Positions 26,573 to 34,943 are shown, counted from the stretch's first letter. The stretch is DNA of 64,000 bases from Psychrobacillus sp. FSL H8-0483 (GCF_038637725.1 NZ_CP152052.1:4072830-4136829), one strand, 5' to 3'. Numbers and translations: made by a program. The notes: a model not told the origin generated them from the letters alone.

Positions 26573-26737
26573 TGCTTTTTGTGATGAAACTAAATTTTCT
26601 AAACTCTTTTTTAAAATCTTGATATTAATTTAGTGCTCCGCTTCAATTATCTGAAAATTCTGTTAATTACATCTATAATATTAGTATTTGACTTACTCAC
26701 ACTATAATTTTTTCTATAAAAAATACTATCAATTATA

Positions 26738-26790
26738 TTGATCGTAATACATTAAGAACTTCTCTCTAAATGTACTACGATCAATTGTTC
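26738..26790 (-). other. Long inverted repeat between hydrolase and transporter genes
   Basis: GATCGTA…ACATT pairs with AATGT…TACGATC across a ~10-nt loop (about 26743-26786). It has no T-run, so it may stabilise mRNA or slow transcription between the two genes. Confidence 0.5.
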
Positions 26791-26807
26791 ACAAACACGA
26801 ATGTTCT

Positions 26808-27743
26808 TTAAGCTTTTTTAGATAATTCAGTAATATAATCGAAGAAATCACTAGAATTTACATCATAAACCACGTTTACTGGGCGACCATTGTCTTTTTC
26901 TTCTGTACGCCCTTGACTCGGCCCATCTGTATGCACGATACTATTAATTCTCTTCACTTTTACAAGATCACTATTACCAACAAACGCTGTTGTTAAGACA
27001 TCCCATAAAAAATATGTTGAGTTTGTTGTAAAATGAACCAACGGCGGGCACATCGCATAACATTGGCCAATAAAATCAACACCGAGGTGTTTGCGTTCAG
27101 ATGCCCAACGATTACGTATATCTACTGTAAGAGGTACCTGGCTAGTGCTTTCAAGCGCTACTAAATCAATTTCTATACTACTCTTCCATACTCGACCAGC
27201 TGCTTCAGGGTCCCAAAACACATTCCATTCCGCTGTCCCATCATGTTCGGGCTCTTCTACATTTCCTACATCACGAAATGTGCCGCCCATCCATACGAGT
27301 CGATCGATTTTTTCTTCAATAGAAGGGTCTTCATCAAGTGCACGAGCAAGATCCGTAAGTGGACCGGTGAATAAAAGAGTAGTTTTTTCATCTGAAGCGT
27401 GAATTGCATCTATCATATGAAGATGTGCTGGTTTCTCCGCTACTGGTGTCACAATCTTTCCGGATTCATTTAATATTGGCAAGGCATCCACAGTGAAAGC
27501 GTGCAAACGCCAATCTTTAGGAAAAGGATTTTTTCCGCGAGAATTTGACTCCGCTACATCTAAACTGCCTTTTCCAAAGCGATCAATGATTTTTCGGCTT
27601 GCAAACATAGCAGGTTCTAAATAACAATCAGCTGGAATGACGGAAACACCAGTTAGTTCAACGGTATCCATTTGTAGTAATAAAAATAGAGAAACTAGAT
27701 CATCCACACCGCCATCATGATTAAAGTAAATTTTCTTTTTCAT
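26808..27743 (-). CDS. Inosine/uridine-preferring nucleoside hydrolase family
   Basis: A 311-aa IUNH. The N-terminal loop is NHDGGVDDLVS: the canonical D-x-D-x-G-x-D-D has Asn in the first position, but the Ca2+-contact DD is kept. Downstream are LFTGPLTDLARAL and the conserved TAEWNVFWDPEAA (substrate and metal residues), giving a cytosolic enzyme that splits nucleosides to base and ribose. It is directly behind a guanine riboswitch and followed by a nucleoside importer. The Asn variant may be normal in this subfamily. Confidence 0.9.
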   Translation of the reverse strand: MKKKIYFNHDGGVDDLVSLFLLLQMDTVELTGVSVIPADCYLEPAMFASRKIIDRFGKGSLDVAESNSRGKNPFPKDWRLHAFTVDALPILNESGKIVTPVAEKPAHLHMIDAIHASDEKTTLLFTGPLTDLARALDEDPSIEEKIDRLVWMGGTFRDVGNVEEPEHDGTAEWNVFWDPEAAGRVWKSSIEIDLVALESTSQVPLTVDIRNRWASERKHLGVDFIGQCYAMCPPLVHFTTNSTYFLWDVLTTAFVGNSDLVKVKRINSIVHTDGPSQGRTEEKDNGRPVNVVYDVNSSDFFDYITELSKKA

Positions 27744-27902
27744 TCTTTCTCAATCCTTCACATTGAATTTATTTATTGCTTACGAATTGATCCAACTGTT
27801 TTCTCAGCGCTGGAATGGATCACACTTTATTACACATTAAGAGCGAACAAAGCTTTCTTGGTATGTCACTTTGCATAATAAAATCTAGAATTAAATATTG
27901 CT

Positions 27903-27945
27903 TAAACGATAAAAAAACGCTCCGATATCTACCGGAGCGTTTGAC
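27903..27945 (-). terminator. Expression-platform terminator of the guanine riboswitch
   Basis: On the minus strand CGCTCCGG pairs with CCGGAGCG-like CGGAGCG across a short loop, followed by seven T. Lies between aptamer and the hydrolase start. Confidence 0.88.
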
Positions 27946-27989
27946 TAGGGCGTAAGTAAATAAGAAAGAGACTCCCTCTTTCATTTAAC

Positions 27990-28062
27990 ACTTACCTCGT
28001 AGTCAAGCCCTTTACGGCAGCTTGGTAGAAACTTTTGGGCCATATCCCCAATATTATACGAC
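27990..28062 (-). ncRNA. Purine riboswitch, guanine type
   Basis: Minus strand: TCGTA…TACGA form P1; TATAAT and the TTGGG/CCCAA P2 stem with loop GATATGG; the GTTTCTACC joiner; AAGC-GCCGTAAAG-GGCTT P3; then TTGACTACGA. The deciding base in GACTA is C, as in guanine aptamers (U in adenine ones). With the terminator at 27903 it should stop transcription when guanine is abundant. Confidence 0.93.
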
Positions 28063-28086
28063 AGAATTCTACATTAATTTACATTT

Positions 28087-28115
28087 ATCATAGCAACAAT
28101 TTAAAGTATCGTCAA
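28087..28115 (-). promoter_or_regulatory. Sigma-A promoter of the nucleoside salvage operon
   Basis: TTGACG (28110-28115) and TATGAT (28087-28092) on the minus strand with a 17-bp spacer; start near 28080, ~20 bp before the aptamer. Confidence 0.78.
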
Positions 28116-28122
28116 TAAAAAA

Positions 28123-28156
28123 ATAAACAATTGTTTATATCTTAAACAATTGTTTA
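28123..28156. promoter_or_regulatory. Tandem palindromes upstream of the salvage promoter
   Basis: ATAAACAATTGTTTAT (28123-28138) and TAAACAATTGTTTA (28143-28156) are each palindromic and repeat one another. Located just upstream of the -35 box they could be two operator sites. The pair can also fold as one long hairpin with T-runs, so a bidirectional terminator is the alternative. Confidence 0.5.
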
Positions 28157-28289
28157 TTTTTTGTTATTAATATAATATATTAAACGATATACCTTTTATA
28201 TGTCCCTCTATGTTCCTAGTCCCATATATGAACTGTCTATCAGCATAGACTTCCAAAATATAAGATATATTTATTTCGAAGGATTCGAC

Positions 28290-28635
28290 ATAATGCTGGT
28301 GGTGACAGGACAGGCACTTATGTTTAATGCATCGATGTCTCACTAATCATAAAACAGGTCAGGGTATTTGTATGAAAAGAGGTAATCGCTAAAGAGTTGA
28401 TAAGAAAATATAAAATTTAATTAACCTTAAAACAAACCCAAATGCAAAGGTCATCTCAGTTGACCCAACTATTATTCCACTTGGTAGTAAAGTTTATGTA
28501 GAAGGCTATGGTGAAGCGATCGCACGGGATACTGGCGGAGCCATTAAAGGAAATCGAATTGATGTCTTTATTCCTTCTCAACAGGATGCAATCAATTTTG
28601 GAGTAAAACAATTAAAGGTAACAATATTAAATTAA
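28290..28635 (+). pseudogene. 3D-domain (YabE/YocH-type) cell-wall protein relic
   Basis: Frame 28433-28635 encodes NPNAKVISVDPTIIPLGSKV, then YVEGYGEAIARDTGGAIKGN and RIDVFIPSQQDA, the 3D domain with its conserved Asp residues. Upstream, GCLTNHKTGQGI-like remnants lie in shifted frames with stops and no signal peptide. The intact relatives are muralytic enzymes. Confidence 0.8.
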
Positions 28636-28704
28636 CATATCTATTACCAGCCTATACTTAGGATTTCTATATATGTACAAAAAGGTGATTTGAATCCTTA
28701 TAAT

Positions 28705-28744
28705 AAGCAAAAAAGAACCAGATTTGGTCCTTTTTTGCTTATTT
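28705..28744. terminator. Bidirectional terminator
   Basis: AAGCAAAAAAGAACCAGA pairs with the mirror arm TTTGGTCCTTTTTTGCTT, with A- and T-runs. Confidence 0.8.
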
Positions 28745-28893
28745 TTTCAGCCCTTCCAATAGGTTTGTTATCGTCTCACTTGCTTCTTCTAAGGAGTTTT
28801 CACCATCTGAGTTTTCTGCTATCCAAAGGGCTACTTCATTCATTGCTCCCAAAAAACAATGGGTCATAGCATCCACAGATAATAGTTTTAAAT
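28739..28893 (-). pseudogene. TetR-family regulator, C-terminal relic
   Basis: The minus strand reads LLSVDAMTHCFLGAMNEVAL and IAENSDGENSLEEASETITN-LLEGLKK-stop, as in C-terminal ligand domains of TetR regulators. No helix-turn-helix part remains upstream. Confidence 0.65.
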
Positions 28894-28949
28894 ATCATTC
28901 ATTTTTCAAAATGTCTTTTGATCCTCAATTTTCGAAAATAGAAATTGAA

Positions 28950-29231
28950 TTACAAATTCCTTCCCATATTTAGACTCAACTTCAATTCAATCTGCAATTC
29001 ATCGCATAATTTCTTTACAAGATACAATCCTATCCCAGTAGACTGTTTTCTGTTAGGATTATCTCCTGTAAATCCTTTTTCAAAAACGAAAGGAAGATCA
29101 GAATTAAGCACCCCGATACCATTATCAGATATCCTTAGAGAATACCGATTTTTTACGCTATCAAAAAAGATATGCAAGTAAAAAAGTTTGCATATCTTGC
29201 TAATATATTCAACACTAAAGCAAAGTTTCAC
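28950..29231 (-). pseudogene. Sensor histidine kinase, ATPase-domain fragment
   Basis: A 93-codon fragment. It contains SLRISDNGIGVLNSDLPFVF (G1) and FTGDNPNRKQSTGIGLYLVK (G2), close to BceS-type peptide-antibiotic sensor kinases. The membrane part and H-box are gone and the end of the domain is altered. It lies immediately after the 29236 kinase but is not part of it. Confidence 0.7.
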
Positions 29232-29235
29232 TTTT

Positions 29236-31287
29236 TCATATACAAGTAAATTTTATAAAAAAAGTAGTTCCTTCAGATCCTGTTTGAATTTCAATTTTTG
29301 CGTTATGACGGGCAGCAATGGCATAGCATATACCCAGTCCTAAGCCAGTGCCATTATCTTTGGTCGTGTAAAATGGAGTACCCAATTTCTCTAGTATCGC
29401 AGGATTGATACCTTCTCCTTGATCTCGTACTGCAAGAACTACACAATTTTCGTCTCCCTTGTAGGTACTGATGGATAGAACCTTACCTGTGCTCATTGCT
29501 TCTAAGCCATTACGGTATAGATTTATTATCAATTGTCGTATTTCGTTACGATTTAATAGTAATTCTGGAATGTCTCTCAGATTAAATTGAATAAATTTGT
29601 TTTGATTAAATGTATCTATCTTTATTAAAGGAGTAATATCTCGAATAATAGAATTTAAATCTAACATCTGTAAATCGGATGTCTTTGTATTACCTATAGA
29701 AAGAAATTCAGTAATAATAGAATTGGCACGGTCAAGTTCTTCGATCATTACATTAAAGTAACCATTATGTTTTTCAAATTCGCTCTCTTTTTTTAAAAGC
29801 TGCAAAAATCCTCGTACTGTTGTCATGGGATTTCTAATCTCATGACTAATACCTGCTGCCATCTGACCTATTAAGTCTAGGTTTGATAATCTTTTCAATT
29901 CCTTCTCATATTTCTTTTTTTCGGTTATGTTTTTTAATAAGCAGCAGATTCCCTCATCATACGGGTAAGCAACTACTTCGTACCAATAATCCCCATAAGC
30001 TGAGGTCATTTCGAAATTTACTGCTATACGCTCTGACATCGCACGATGAAATTCCTTATACATGACCGTGTCTATACATTCCGGGAAAAGCACCCATATA
30101 TTCTTGCCTAATACATCTTTTGCTGTTTTCCTTTGCGGCAAATATTGATGTTTATTCATGTAAAGAAATTCCCACTCGCGGCTCAATGCAAAGAATCCAT
30201 CCGTTATACTTTCAATAACACTTGTAACCTTTTCATTAGCAGTAGCTAGTTCGCTTGTTCGCTCTTCTACCATATTTTCAAGTTGGTCCATATATAACAA
30301 GTTTGACAATGTAGGGGCTGTGGCATGGACTATCGATTTTGCTAATTGAATTTGAAATTCATGGTAATTACAAGTTTCCCCTCTTAAATTGACAACTGTT
30401 ATAACTCCTAATACTTTCCCCATTGAAACCAGTGGAATCATAAGTAGACTCGTACTATCTATATTTGGAGTGTGAATTATACTTTTTGTATTAATAACCT
30501 GTTGAATCATAGCTTCGTAGCTTTGGTTCATTCTTATGCTTTTAAGATTATCCATCCAAGTCGCTTCTGTCCAATCACAGTCTTTATTTAACTTCATTAA
30601 TGTGATTGTGTTTTTCCCCAATGGATCCAGGATGTGCGCTACACTTTTATTGCTATCTAAAATCTTTTCTAAGTAGAAAAAACATTTATCGAGACTGTTC
30701 TGCACGGAGGAGCACATCGACAAATCACGTGTAACATCAAGTAACAACTGCTTTTCTGCAATAAGGTTTTCCTTTTGTGTTAAATTATTTGCGTTTTGAA
30801 TTGCAACTGCAGCCATATTCACATATGCTTCAACACTTTGAATTTCCGACTCTGTTAAATTCATCGGCGTTCCATAATCAAATAAAAAAACTAAACCAAA
30901 TATCTCTTGTTCATATGAGATAGGAATTGCTAATAGGGATTTAATTTTGAAGGCTTCTACCGATCTCGGGTCCGGCCGATTATCCTTTGAGGTATCAGAG
31001 ATATAGATAGTTTTTTTAGTCTCAATAACTTCTTTGGCCAGTAAGTCTGTTTCAATATCGATTACCTGTGTATCGAGCGTTATGCCATTCATATCTTCTG
31101 GTTTTCCTACAAATCCTCTAAATGTGCCATTTTTTTCAGGTAAATAAATACCAACCGAGTTACATTGCACGATTTCTTCCGATATTGCTTGAGTTACACG
31201 TTGTAACACTTCACGAAGTTCTAACTTTGTATTAATTACTTTTGTTATATCCGCGAGCCTAGAATATCTCGTCTGTTCACTTAACAT
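29236..31287 (-). CDS. Orphan sensor histidine kinase (GAF-GAF-PAS-HisKA-HATPase)
   Basis: A 683-aa soluble-looking kinase without membrane helices. GAF-type domains occupy about residues 10-170 and 190-335; a coiled link (MVEERTSELATANEKV) leads to a PAS-like domain at 350-445; the H-box is AAGISHEIRNPMTTVRGFLQ near 480; N-box LIINLYRNGLEAM, G1 VRDQGEGINPA and G2 TGLGLGICYAIAARHN close the ATPase. No response regulator is adjacent, like the sporulation phosphorelay kinases. What it senses is unknown. It sits between att-3 and att-4, so it is cassette cargo. Confidence 0.88.
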   Translation of the reverse strand: MLSEQTRYSRLADITKVINTKLELREVLQRVTQAISEEIVQCNSVGIYLPEKNGTFRGFVGKPEDMNGITLDTQVIDIETDLLAKEVIETKKTIYISDTSKDNRPDPRSVEAFKIKSLLAIPISYEQEIFGLVFLFDYGTPMNLTESEIQSVEAYVNMAAVAIQNANNLTQKENLIAEKQLLLDVTRDLSMCSSVQNSLDKCFFYLEKILDSNKSVAHILDPLGKNTITLMKLNKDCDWTEATWMDNLKSIRMNQSYEAMIQQVINTKSIIHTPNIDSTSLLMIPLVSMGKVLGVITVVNLRGETCNYHEFQIQLAKSIVHATAPTLSNLLYMDQLENMVEERTSELATANEKVTSVIESITDGFFALSREWEFLYMNKHQYLPQRKTAKDVLGKNIWVLFPECIDTVMYKEFHRAMSERIAVNFEMTSAYGDYWYEVVAYPYDEGICCLLKNITEKKKYEKELKRLSNLDLIGQMAAGISHEIRNPMTTVRGFLQLLKKESEFEKHNGYFNVMIEELDRANSIITEFLSIGNTKTSDLQMLDLNSIIRDITPLIKIDTFNQNKFIQFNLRDIPELLLNRNEIRQLIINLYRNGLEAMSTGKVLSISTYKGDENCVVLAVRDQGEGINPAILEKLGTPFYTTKDNGTGLGLGICYAIAARHNAKIEIQTGSEGTTFFIKFTCI

Positions 31288-31411
31288 TCACATGGTCTCC
31301 AATCAAATCCTACTAAAATTAACAGTATAATTTCTAGCTAACAATCTAGTTCGAGGTCAGTTTACTACTTTTAATTTTATATCTGTATTCTATTATACAT
31401 GGAAAACCTCT

Positions 31412-31430
31412 ATTACTTATGATACGGTTC
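31412..31430. repeat. rlmH-type attachment repeat (att-4)
   Basis: ATTACTTATGATACGGTTC, identical to att-1 over 19 bp, in the same orientation. It divides the kinase cassette from the 0.5-kb remnant next to rlmH. Confidence 0.85.
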
Positions 31431-31446
31431 TATGTGTAGTTTTCAC

Positions 31447-31683
31447 TTATATTGATTTCTGAATTAATCTATTCGTTTCATTAAATAAACGCATTGTTTT
31501 ATTTTTATCAAATGTCGGCATCGACAGATCCACTTCTTTTCTTTGAAGATATGCACTTAATGTGGCTTTTGGTGAGGCATCTAATAAGTCAATTATCGGA
31601 AGAATTGCTTCGCTTCATTTATAAATTTGGCGCCTTTATCTTTCGAACGACTAACAATAATCACACGAGGCCAATTTTTTAAT
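31447..31683 (-). pseudogene. Unidentified protein relic, frameshifted
   Basis: The minus strand carries LKNWPRVIIVSRSKDKGAKF in one frame and LPIIDLLDASPKATLSAYLQ then RKEVDLSMPTFDKNKTMRLF in another, ending at TAA 31447. It looks like the end of a formerly real protein; I do not recognise it. Confidence 0.5.
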
Positions 31684-31695
31684 TGAGTTATCGCC

Positions 31696-31861
31696 AAACA
31701 ATTAAAAGAGTTAGAAGATGATGGTTTAATCCAAAAAGAAATATTCGATGAATTGCCTTTCAAAGTAGAGTACACTAACAGCTTTAGGAGAACAACTTCT
31801 TCCTGTAATAGCTGTTATGCAAGAATGGGGTAAAAAATATATAGATTCTCGTCAAAAATAA
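31696..31861 (+). pseudogene. HxlR-family regulator relic
   Basis: KQLKELEDDGLIQKEIFDEL and PFKVEY match the wing of HxlR proteins (compare the intact gene at 21051), then after a frameshift LTALGEQLLPVIAVMQEWGK ends the family-typical C-terminus. The N-terminal half is missing. A terminator follows. Confidence 0.75.
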
Positions 31862-31893
31862 AGGAGTTTAGTGTAAGTCACTAAACTCCTTTT
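31862..31893 (+). terminator. Terminator after the HxlR relic
   Basis: AGGAGTTTAGTG pairs with CACTAAACTCCT, followed by TTTT. Confidence 0.85.
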
Positions 31894-31897
31894 GAAT

Positions 31898-31923
31898 AAC
31901 CGCACTTATTTATGATACGGTTC
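31898..31923. repeat. Chromosomal attachment site in the rlmH 3' end (att-5)
   Basis: AACCGCACTTATTTATGATA then CGGTTC. On the minus strand it is GAACCGTATCATAAATAAG, encoding the last residues EPYHK-stop of RlmH. In staphylococci the equivalent GAAGCGTATCATAAATGA is the SCC attB core. Confidence 0.9.
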
Positions 31924-32385
31924 GTTTTTAATAATTCGAAAGGCTCGATAGATCTGCTCTACCAGTACTAACTTCATTAGTTGGTGTGGCAAAGTCATTT
32001 TACTAAATGAAAGCTTTTCATCCGCTCGCTTCATCACATCCTCGTGCAGACCAAGTGATCCTCCAATAACAAATGCGATTTTGCTTCGTCCATAGGTCAT
32101 CAGTGATTCTAAATCACTTGCAAGCTGCTCCGAGGATTTCATTTTTCCTTCAATAGCCAGAGCAATGACATACGTATCGGCTCCAATTTTCGCTAGAATA
32201 CGGTCAGCTTCTTTTTTCTTTACAATTTCCATGTCTGCTGGACTTAGCTGTTCTGGAGCTTTTTCATCCGGTACTTCCACTACATCTACTTTTGCGTAAG
32301 CCCCTAAACGTTTTGTGTATTCCTCTATCCCCATTTTCAAATACTTTTCTTTTAACTTTCCAACTGATACAATTTGTATATTCAC
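31906..32385 (-). CDS. rlmH: 23S rRNA (pseudouridine1915-N3)-methyltransferase RlmH
   Basis: A 159-aa SPOUT methyltransferase that modifies 23S rRNA in the assembled ribosome. [20 protein letters not shown] at the start, [15 protein letters not shown] (SAM knot) and [20 protein letters not shown] are family signatures; it ends NEPYHK. AAAGGTGG before the ATG overlaps a DnaA-box-like sequence. The gene is intact even though its 3' end is the boundary of mobile DNA, as with SCC insertion, which restores the last codons. Confidence 0.96.
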   Translation of the reverse strand: MNIQIVSVGKLKEKYLKMGIEEYTKRLGAYAKVDVVEVPDEKAPEQLSPADMEIVKKKEADRILAKIGADTYVIALAIEGKMKSSEQLASDLESLMTYGRSKIAFVIGGSLGLHEDVMKRADEKLSFSKMTLPHQLMKLVLVEQIYRAFRIIKNEPYHK

Positions 32386-32388
32386 AGG

Positions 32389-32804
32389 TTATCCACCTTT
32401 ACAATTCATTTACAAACAAGTTATGCACATATTTTATCCACATATCCACAACACTTATCTACATATTGTGTCATCATTTTCATTTGCCACAATATATATT
32501 GCCGATCCATCGCAGTATGTACACTTTGTGGATAACTTTTTATCTTCTTTTAGTTCTTCCATCATTGGGAAGGTTTTTTGTTCTGCAACAAACATGTCTA
32601 AAGCTTGATTTATATGGGCTTCGCAACTGAATATTCTCAATTTTTAACATCCTTTCTTTTTCCGAATAATTAATATAGTTATTCACAAATGATTCGTTCT
32701 TATCCACAACCTATTTTACCAAAGCAAAAACGAGTAGGAAAGACAAGCTTTTCTTTACCTACTCGCTGTGTAAATCTTTTATTTACAATTCGAAGTTATC
32801 CACA
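32389..32804. promoter_or_regulatory. DnaA-box cluster around yyzF
   Basis: Six matches to TTATNCACA lie at 32421, 32434, 32679, 32700, 32796 (plus) and 32527-32535 (minus), with near matches at 32389 and 32442. They span rlmH, the yyzF-like gene and the htrA-like 3' end, about 31 kb from the oriC boxes. Confidence 0.7.
32455..32640 (-). CDS. CxxH/CxxC small zinc-binding protein (YyzF-like)
   Basis: A 61-aa protein with FSCEAHINQAL (C-x-x-H) at its start and STKCTYCDGSAIYIV (C-x-x-C) near the end, the pattern of the Bacillales family exemplified by YyzF. It is always found between htrA-like and rlmH genes, as here. Start is TTG at 32640 behind AAAGGATG. A metal site is likely; role unknown. 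A DnaA box lies inside the gene. Confidence 0.85.
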   Translation of the reverse strand: MRIFSCEAHINQALDMFVAEQKTFPMMEELKEDKKLSTKCTYCDGSAIYIVANENDDTICR

Positions 32805-32807
32805 TGT

Positions 32808-34004
32808 TTATAATTTAGTTGTTTCCTTTAAAGTAAGTGTTAACTCTACCAACTCTCCTTGGCGATATACTTTTACTTTTAATTCGTCGCCGATTTCTTT
32901 TTCATTGTATAAATGCTTTCTTAAATCAATAGAGTTTTCTATTTTTTGACCATCCATTTCGACAATTACGTCGTAGGTTTTCATTTCCGCTAAAGCTGCA
33001 GGCGAATTTTCTACTATTTGGTCGACCACTACCCCAGTTGTCACTTCCGCCGGTAATTTTAACGTATCACGTTGGTGTACTGCTGGTACATTCGTCAAGT
33101 CAATCATTGTAATACCCATAGATGGTCGATTTACTTGTCCGTTAACCTCTAAATCCTCAATAACTGGAATTGCCGAATTGATGGGAATTGCAAGCCCAAT
33201 TCCTTCTACAGTCGCTTCAGAAATTTTCATCGAGTTTATTCCTATAAGCTGTCCGGCTAAGTTAATCAGTGCACCACCACTGTTTCCTGGATTAATCGCT
33301 GCATCCGTTTGTAATACTTCTGCTTGCCAATCTTCTACACCATCTTGGTTAAGATCCACTGGAATTGCACGATCTTTACCAGATACCACACCTGTTGTAA
33401 CCGATCCATAGAAATCTAAACCAAGCGGATTACCAATTGCGATAACTGTCTCCCCTTGCTTTAATGCATCTGAATCACCAAACTCTAGGACAGTATCTAC
33501 TCCTGTATCATCAATTTCTAGAACTGCTAAGTCCGTCCAAATATCACTTCCTACGAGATTTGCTGGTACTTTTGTTCCATCTACTAATGTTACCTCTAAC
33601 GATTTTGCGCCTTCAATTACATGATAATTTGTAATAACAAAAGCTTTTCCGCCTTCTTTTTTATAAATAACTCCTGAACCCGTTCCAGCTTCTTGTGTTG
33701 ATTGTGACCGACTCCAAAAATTAGTAACGGACTGAATATTTGTAACCCCAACAACTGCTGCCGATGCTTTTTCTACTGCACTCGTAACATCTGTTGTAAT
33801 ATCAACTGAAAGCTGTTTTGTTTCTGTTGCATTTTTCGCCGTTTTAGCTGATGGTAAATTTGTTACAACAGATGGTATTAGAAACCATACAAGAAGTGCT
33901 CCGACCATTACACCAGCTAAAGCGCTTAAGAAGTATCCTGGTAATCCCCTTTTCTTTTCTTTCTTTGGTTCTTCTTGCGGTTCGTATGGATTATAATAGC
34001 CCAT
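32808..34004 (-). CDS. htrC: HtrA-like serine protease
   Basis: A 398-aa membrane-anchored protease: N-terminal helix at 23-45, trypsin-like domain with His in ITNYHVI, Asp in TDLAVLEID and the nucleophile in NPGNSGGALIN, then a PDZ domain (PAALAEMKTYDVIVEMDG). It cuts misfolded proteins outside the membrane. Its position beside walJ matches YyxA/HtrC. GGGAGATGAACA precedes the ATG. All triad residues are present. Confidence 0.93.
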   Translation of the reverse strand: MGYYNPYEPQEEPKKEKKRGLPGYFLSALAGVMVGALLVWFLIPSVVTNLPSAKTAKNATETKQLSVDITTDVTSAVEKASAAVVGVTNIQSVTNFWSRSQSTQEAGTGSGVIYKKEGGKAFVITNYHVIEGAKSLEVTLVDGTKVPANLVGSDIWTDLAVLEIDDTGVDTVLEFGDSDALKQGETVIAIGNPLGLDFYGSVTTGVVSGKDRAIPVDLNQDGVEDWQAEVLQTDAAINPGNSGGALINLAGQLIGINSMKISEATVEGIGLAIPINSAIPVIEDLEVNGQVNRPSMGITMIDLTNVPAVHQRDTLKLPAEVTTGVVVDQIVENSPAALAEMKTYDVIVEMDGQKIENSIDLRKHLYNEKEIGDELKVKVYRQGELVELTLTLKETTKL

Positions 34005-34093
34005 TGTTCATCTCCCTTTCATTTAACAATATGTTCGTGTCTTTAATTTACCCATTTCACATTAAAATTAAATGAAAATTATTTAAAAGTTAA

Positions 34094-34137
34094 ATAAAAA
34101 AAAGTTCCAAAAGCTAATAAGTAGCTTTTGGAACTTC
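34094..34137 (-). terminator. Terminator of the walRK-yycHI-walJ operon
   Basis: AAGTTCCAAAAGCTA and TAGCTTTTGGAACTT form a 15-bp stem followed on the minus strand by eight T. Confidence 0.92.
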
Positions 34138-34142
34138 ATTTA

Positions 34143-34931
34143 CTAGACAAGGACTAACTCAGTTGGATGATTGGCATCTGTATCATGTAGATGCACATAC
34201 TCCCCCGCAACTATCCCACACGATTGTAGAGTTTGTGTAACACTCATTCTTGCAAGATCCTTCATATTATTATCTTTACTCAAATGCGACAGATAAATAT
34301 GTGTATTCTTTAAATCTATTACTTCACTCATTGCAACAGCTGCATCTTCATTAGACACATGACCTACATCGCTTAATATTCTACGTTTTACCGACCAGGG
34401 ATAGCGTCCCATTTGAAGCATACTGACATCATGATTACTTTCAAAGACGAACGAATCCGCTCCTTTTATATGGCCTTTCATTCGGTCACTTACATAGCCT
34501 GTATCTGTAATCAGGACAAGCTTGCGACCATTTTCATGAAAGATATAAAACATTGGATCTGCCGCATCGTGAGACACTCCAAAGGACTGGATATCCATTG
34601 TACCAAATGTTTTAACCGTTTCCATATCAAATTGGAATCGCTGCTCTACCGGTACTTTTCCAATAAGGGAATCCATGGCAAACCAAGTTTTTTCATTTGC
34701 ATAAATAGGAATACCATACTTTCTTGCAACCACGCCTAGACCTTTAATATGATCGCTATGCTCATGAGTAACAAAAATACCTGACAGTTTTTTCATGTCT
34801 CGGTCAATTTCATGGAAAAGTTGCTCCATTTTCTTGCCACTTAGCCCTACATCTACTAGGAAGCAATGCTCTTCATTTTCCACATAAACTGCATTCCCAC
34901 TGCTTCCACTAGCTAATACACTGAACTTCAT
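34143..34931 (-). CDS. walJ: MBL-fold hydrolase WalJ (YycJ)
   Basis: A 262-aa metallo-beta-lactamase-fold protein; [12 protein letters not shown] is the H-x-H-x-D-H metal motif near residue 60, and further His/Asp ([23 protein letters not shown]) complete the binuclear site. WalJ/YycJ coordinates cell division and replication in related species and acts as a 5'-3' exonuclease in mismatch repair by one report. It closes the wal operon. Confidence 0.92.
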   Translation of the reverse strand: MKFSVLASGSSGNAVYVENEEHCFLVDVGLSGKKMEQLFHEIDRDMKKLSGIFVTHEHSDHIKGLGVVARKYGIPIYANEKTWFAMDSLIGKVPVEQRFQFDMETVKTFGTMDIQSFGVSHDAADPMFYIFHENGRKLVLITDTGYVSDRMKGHIKGADSFVFESNHDVSMLQMGRYPWSVKRRILSDVGHVSNEDAAVAMSEVIDLKNTHIYLSHLSKDNNMKDLARMSVTQTLQSCGIVAGEYVHLHDTDANHPTELVLV

Positions 34932-34943
34932 AGTTAAAACTCC

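Noticed and set aside
31593..31775. 60-codon minus-strand open frame as an intact gene
   Set aside because: Its first half is antisense to the HxlR relic and its second half is a fragment of another frame.
18709..31923. Ordinary prophage or integrative element with tRNA target
   Set aside because: No tRNA gene, integrase, capsid or conjugation gene is seen; boundaries are at rlmH-type repeats instead.
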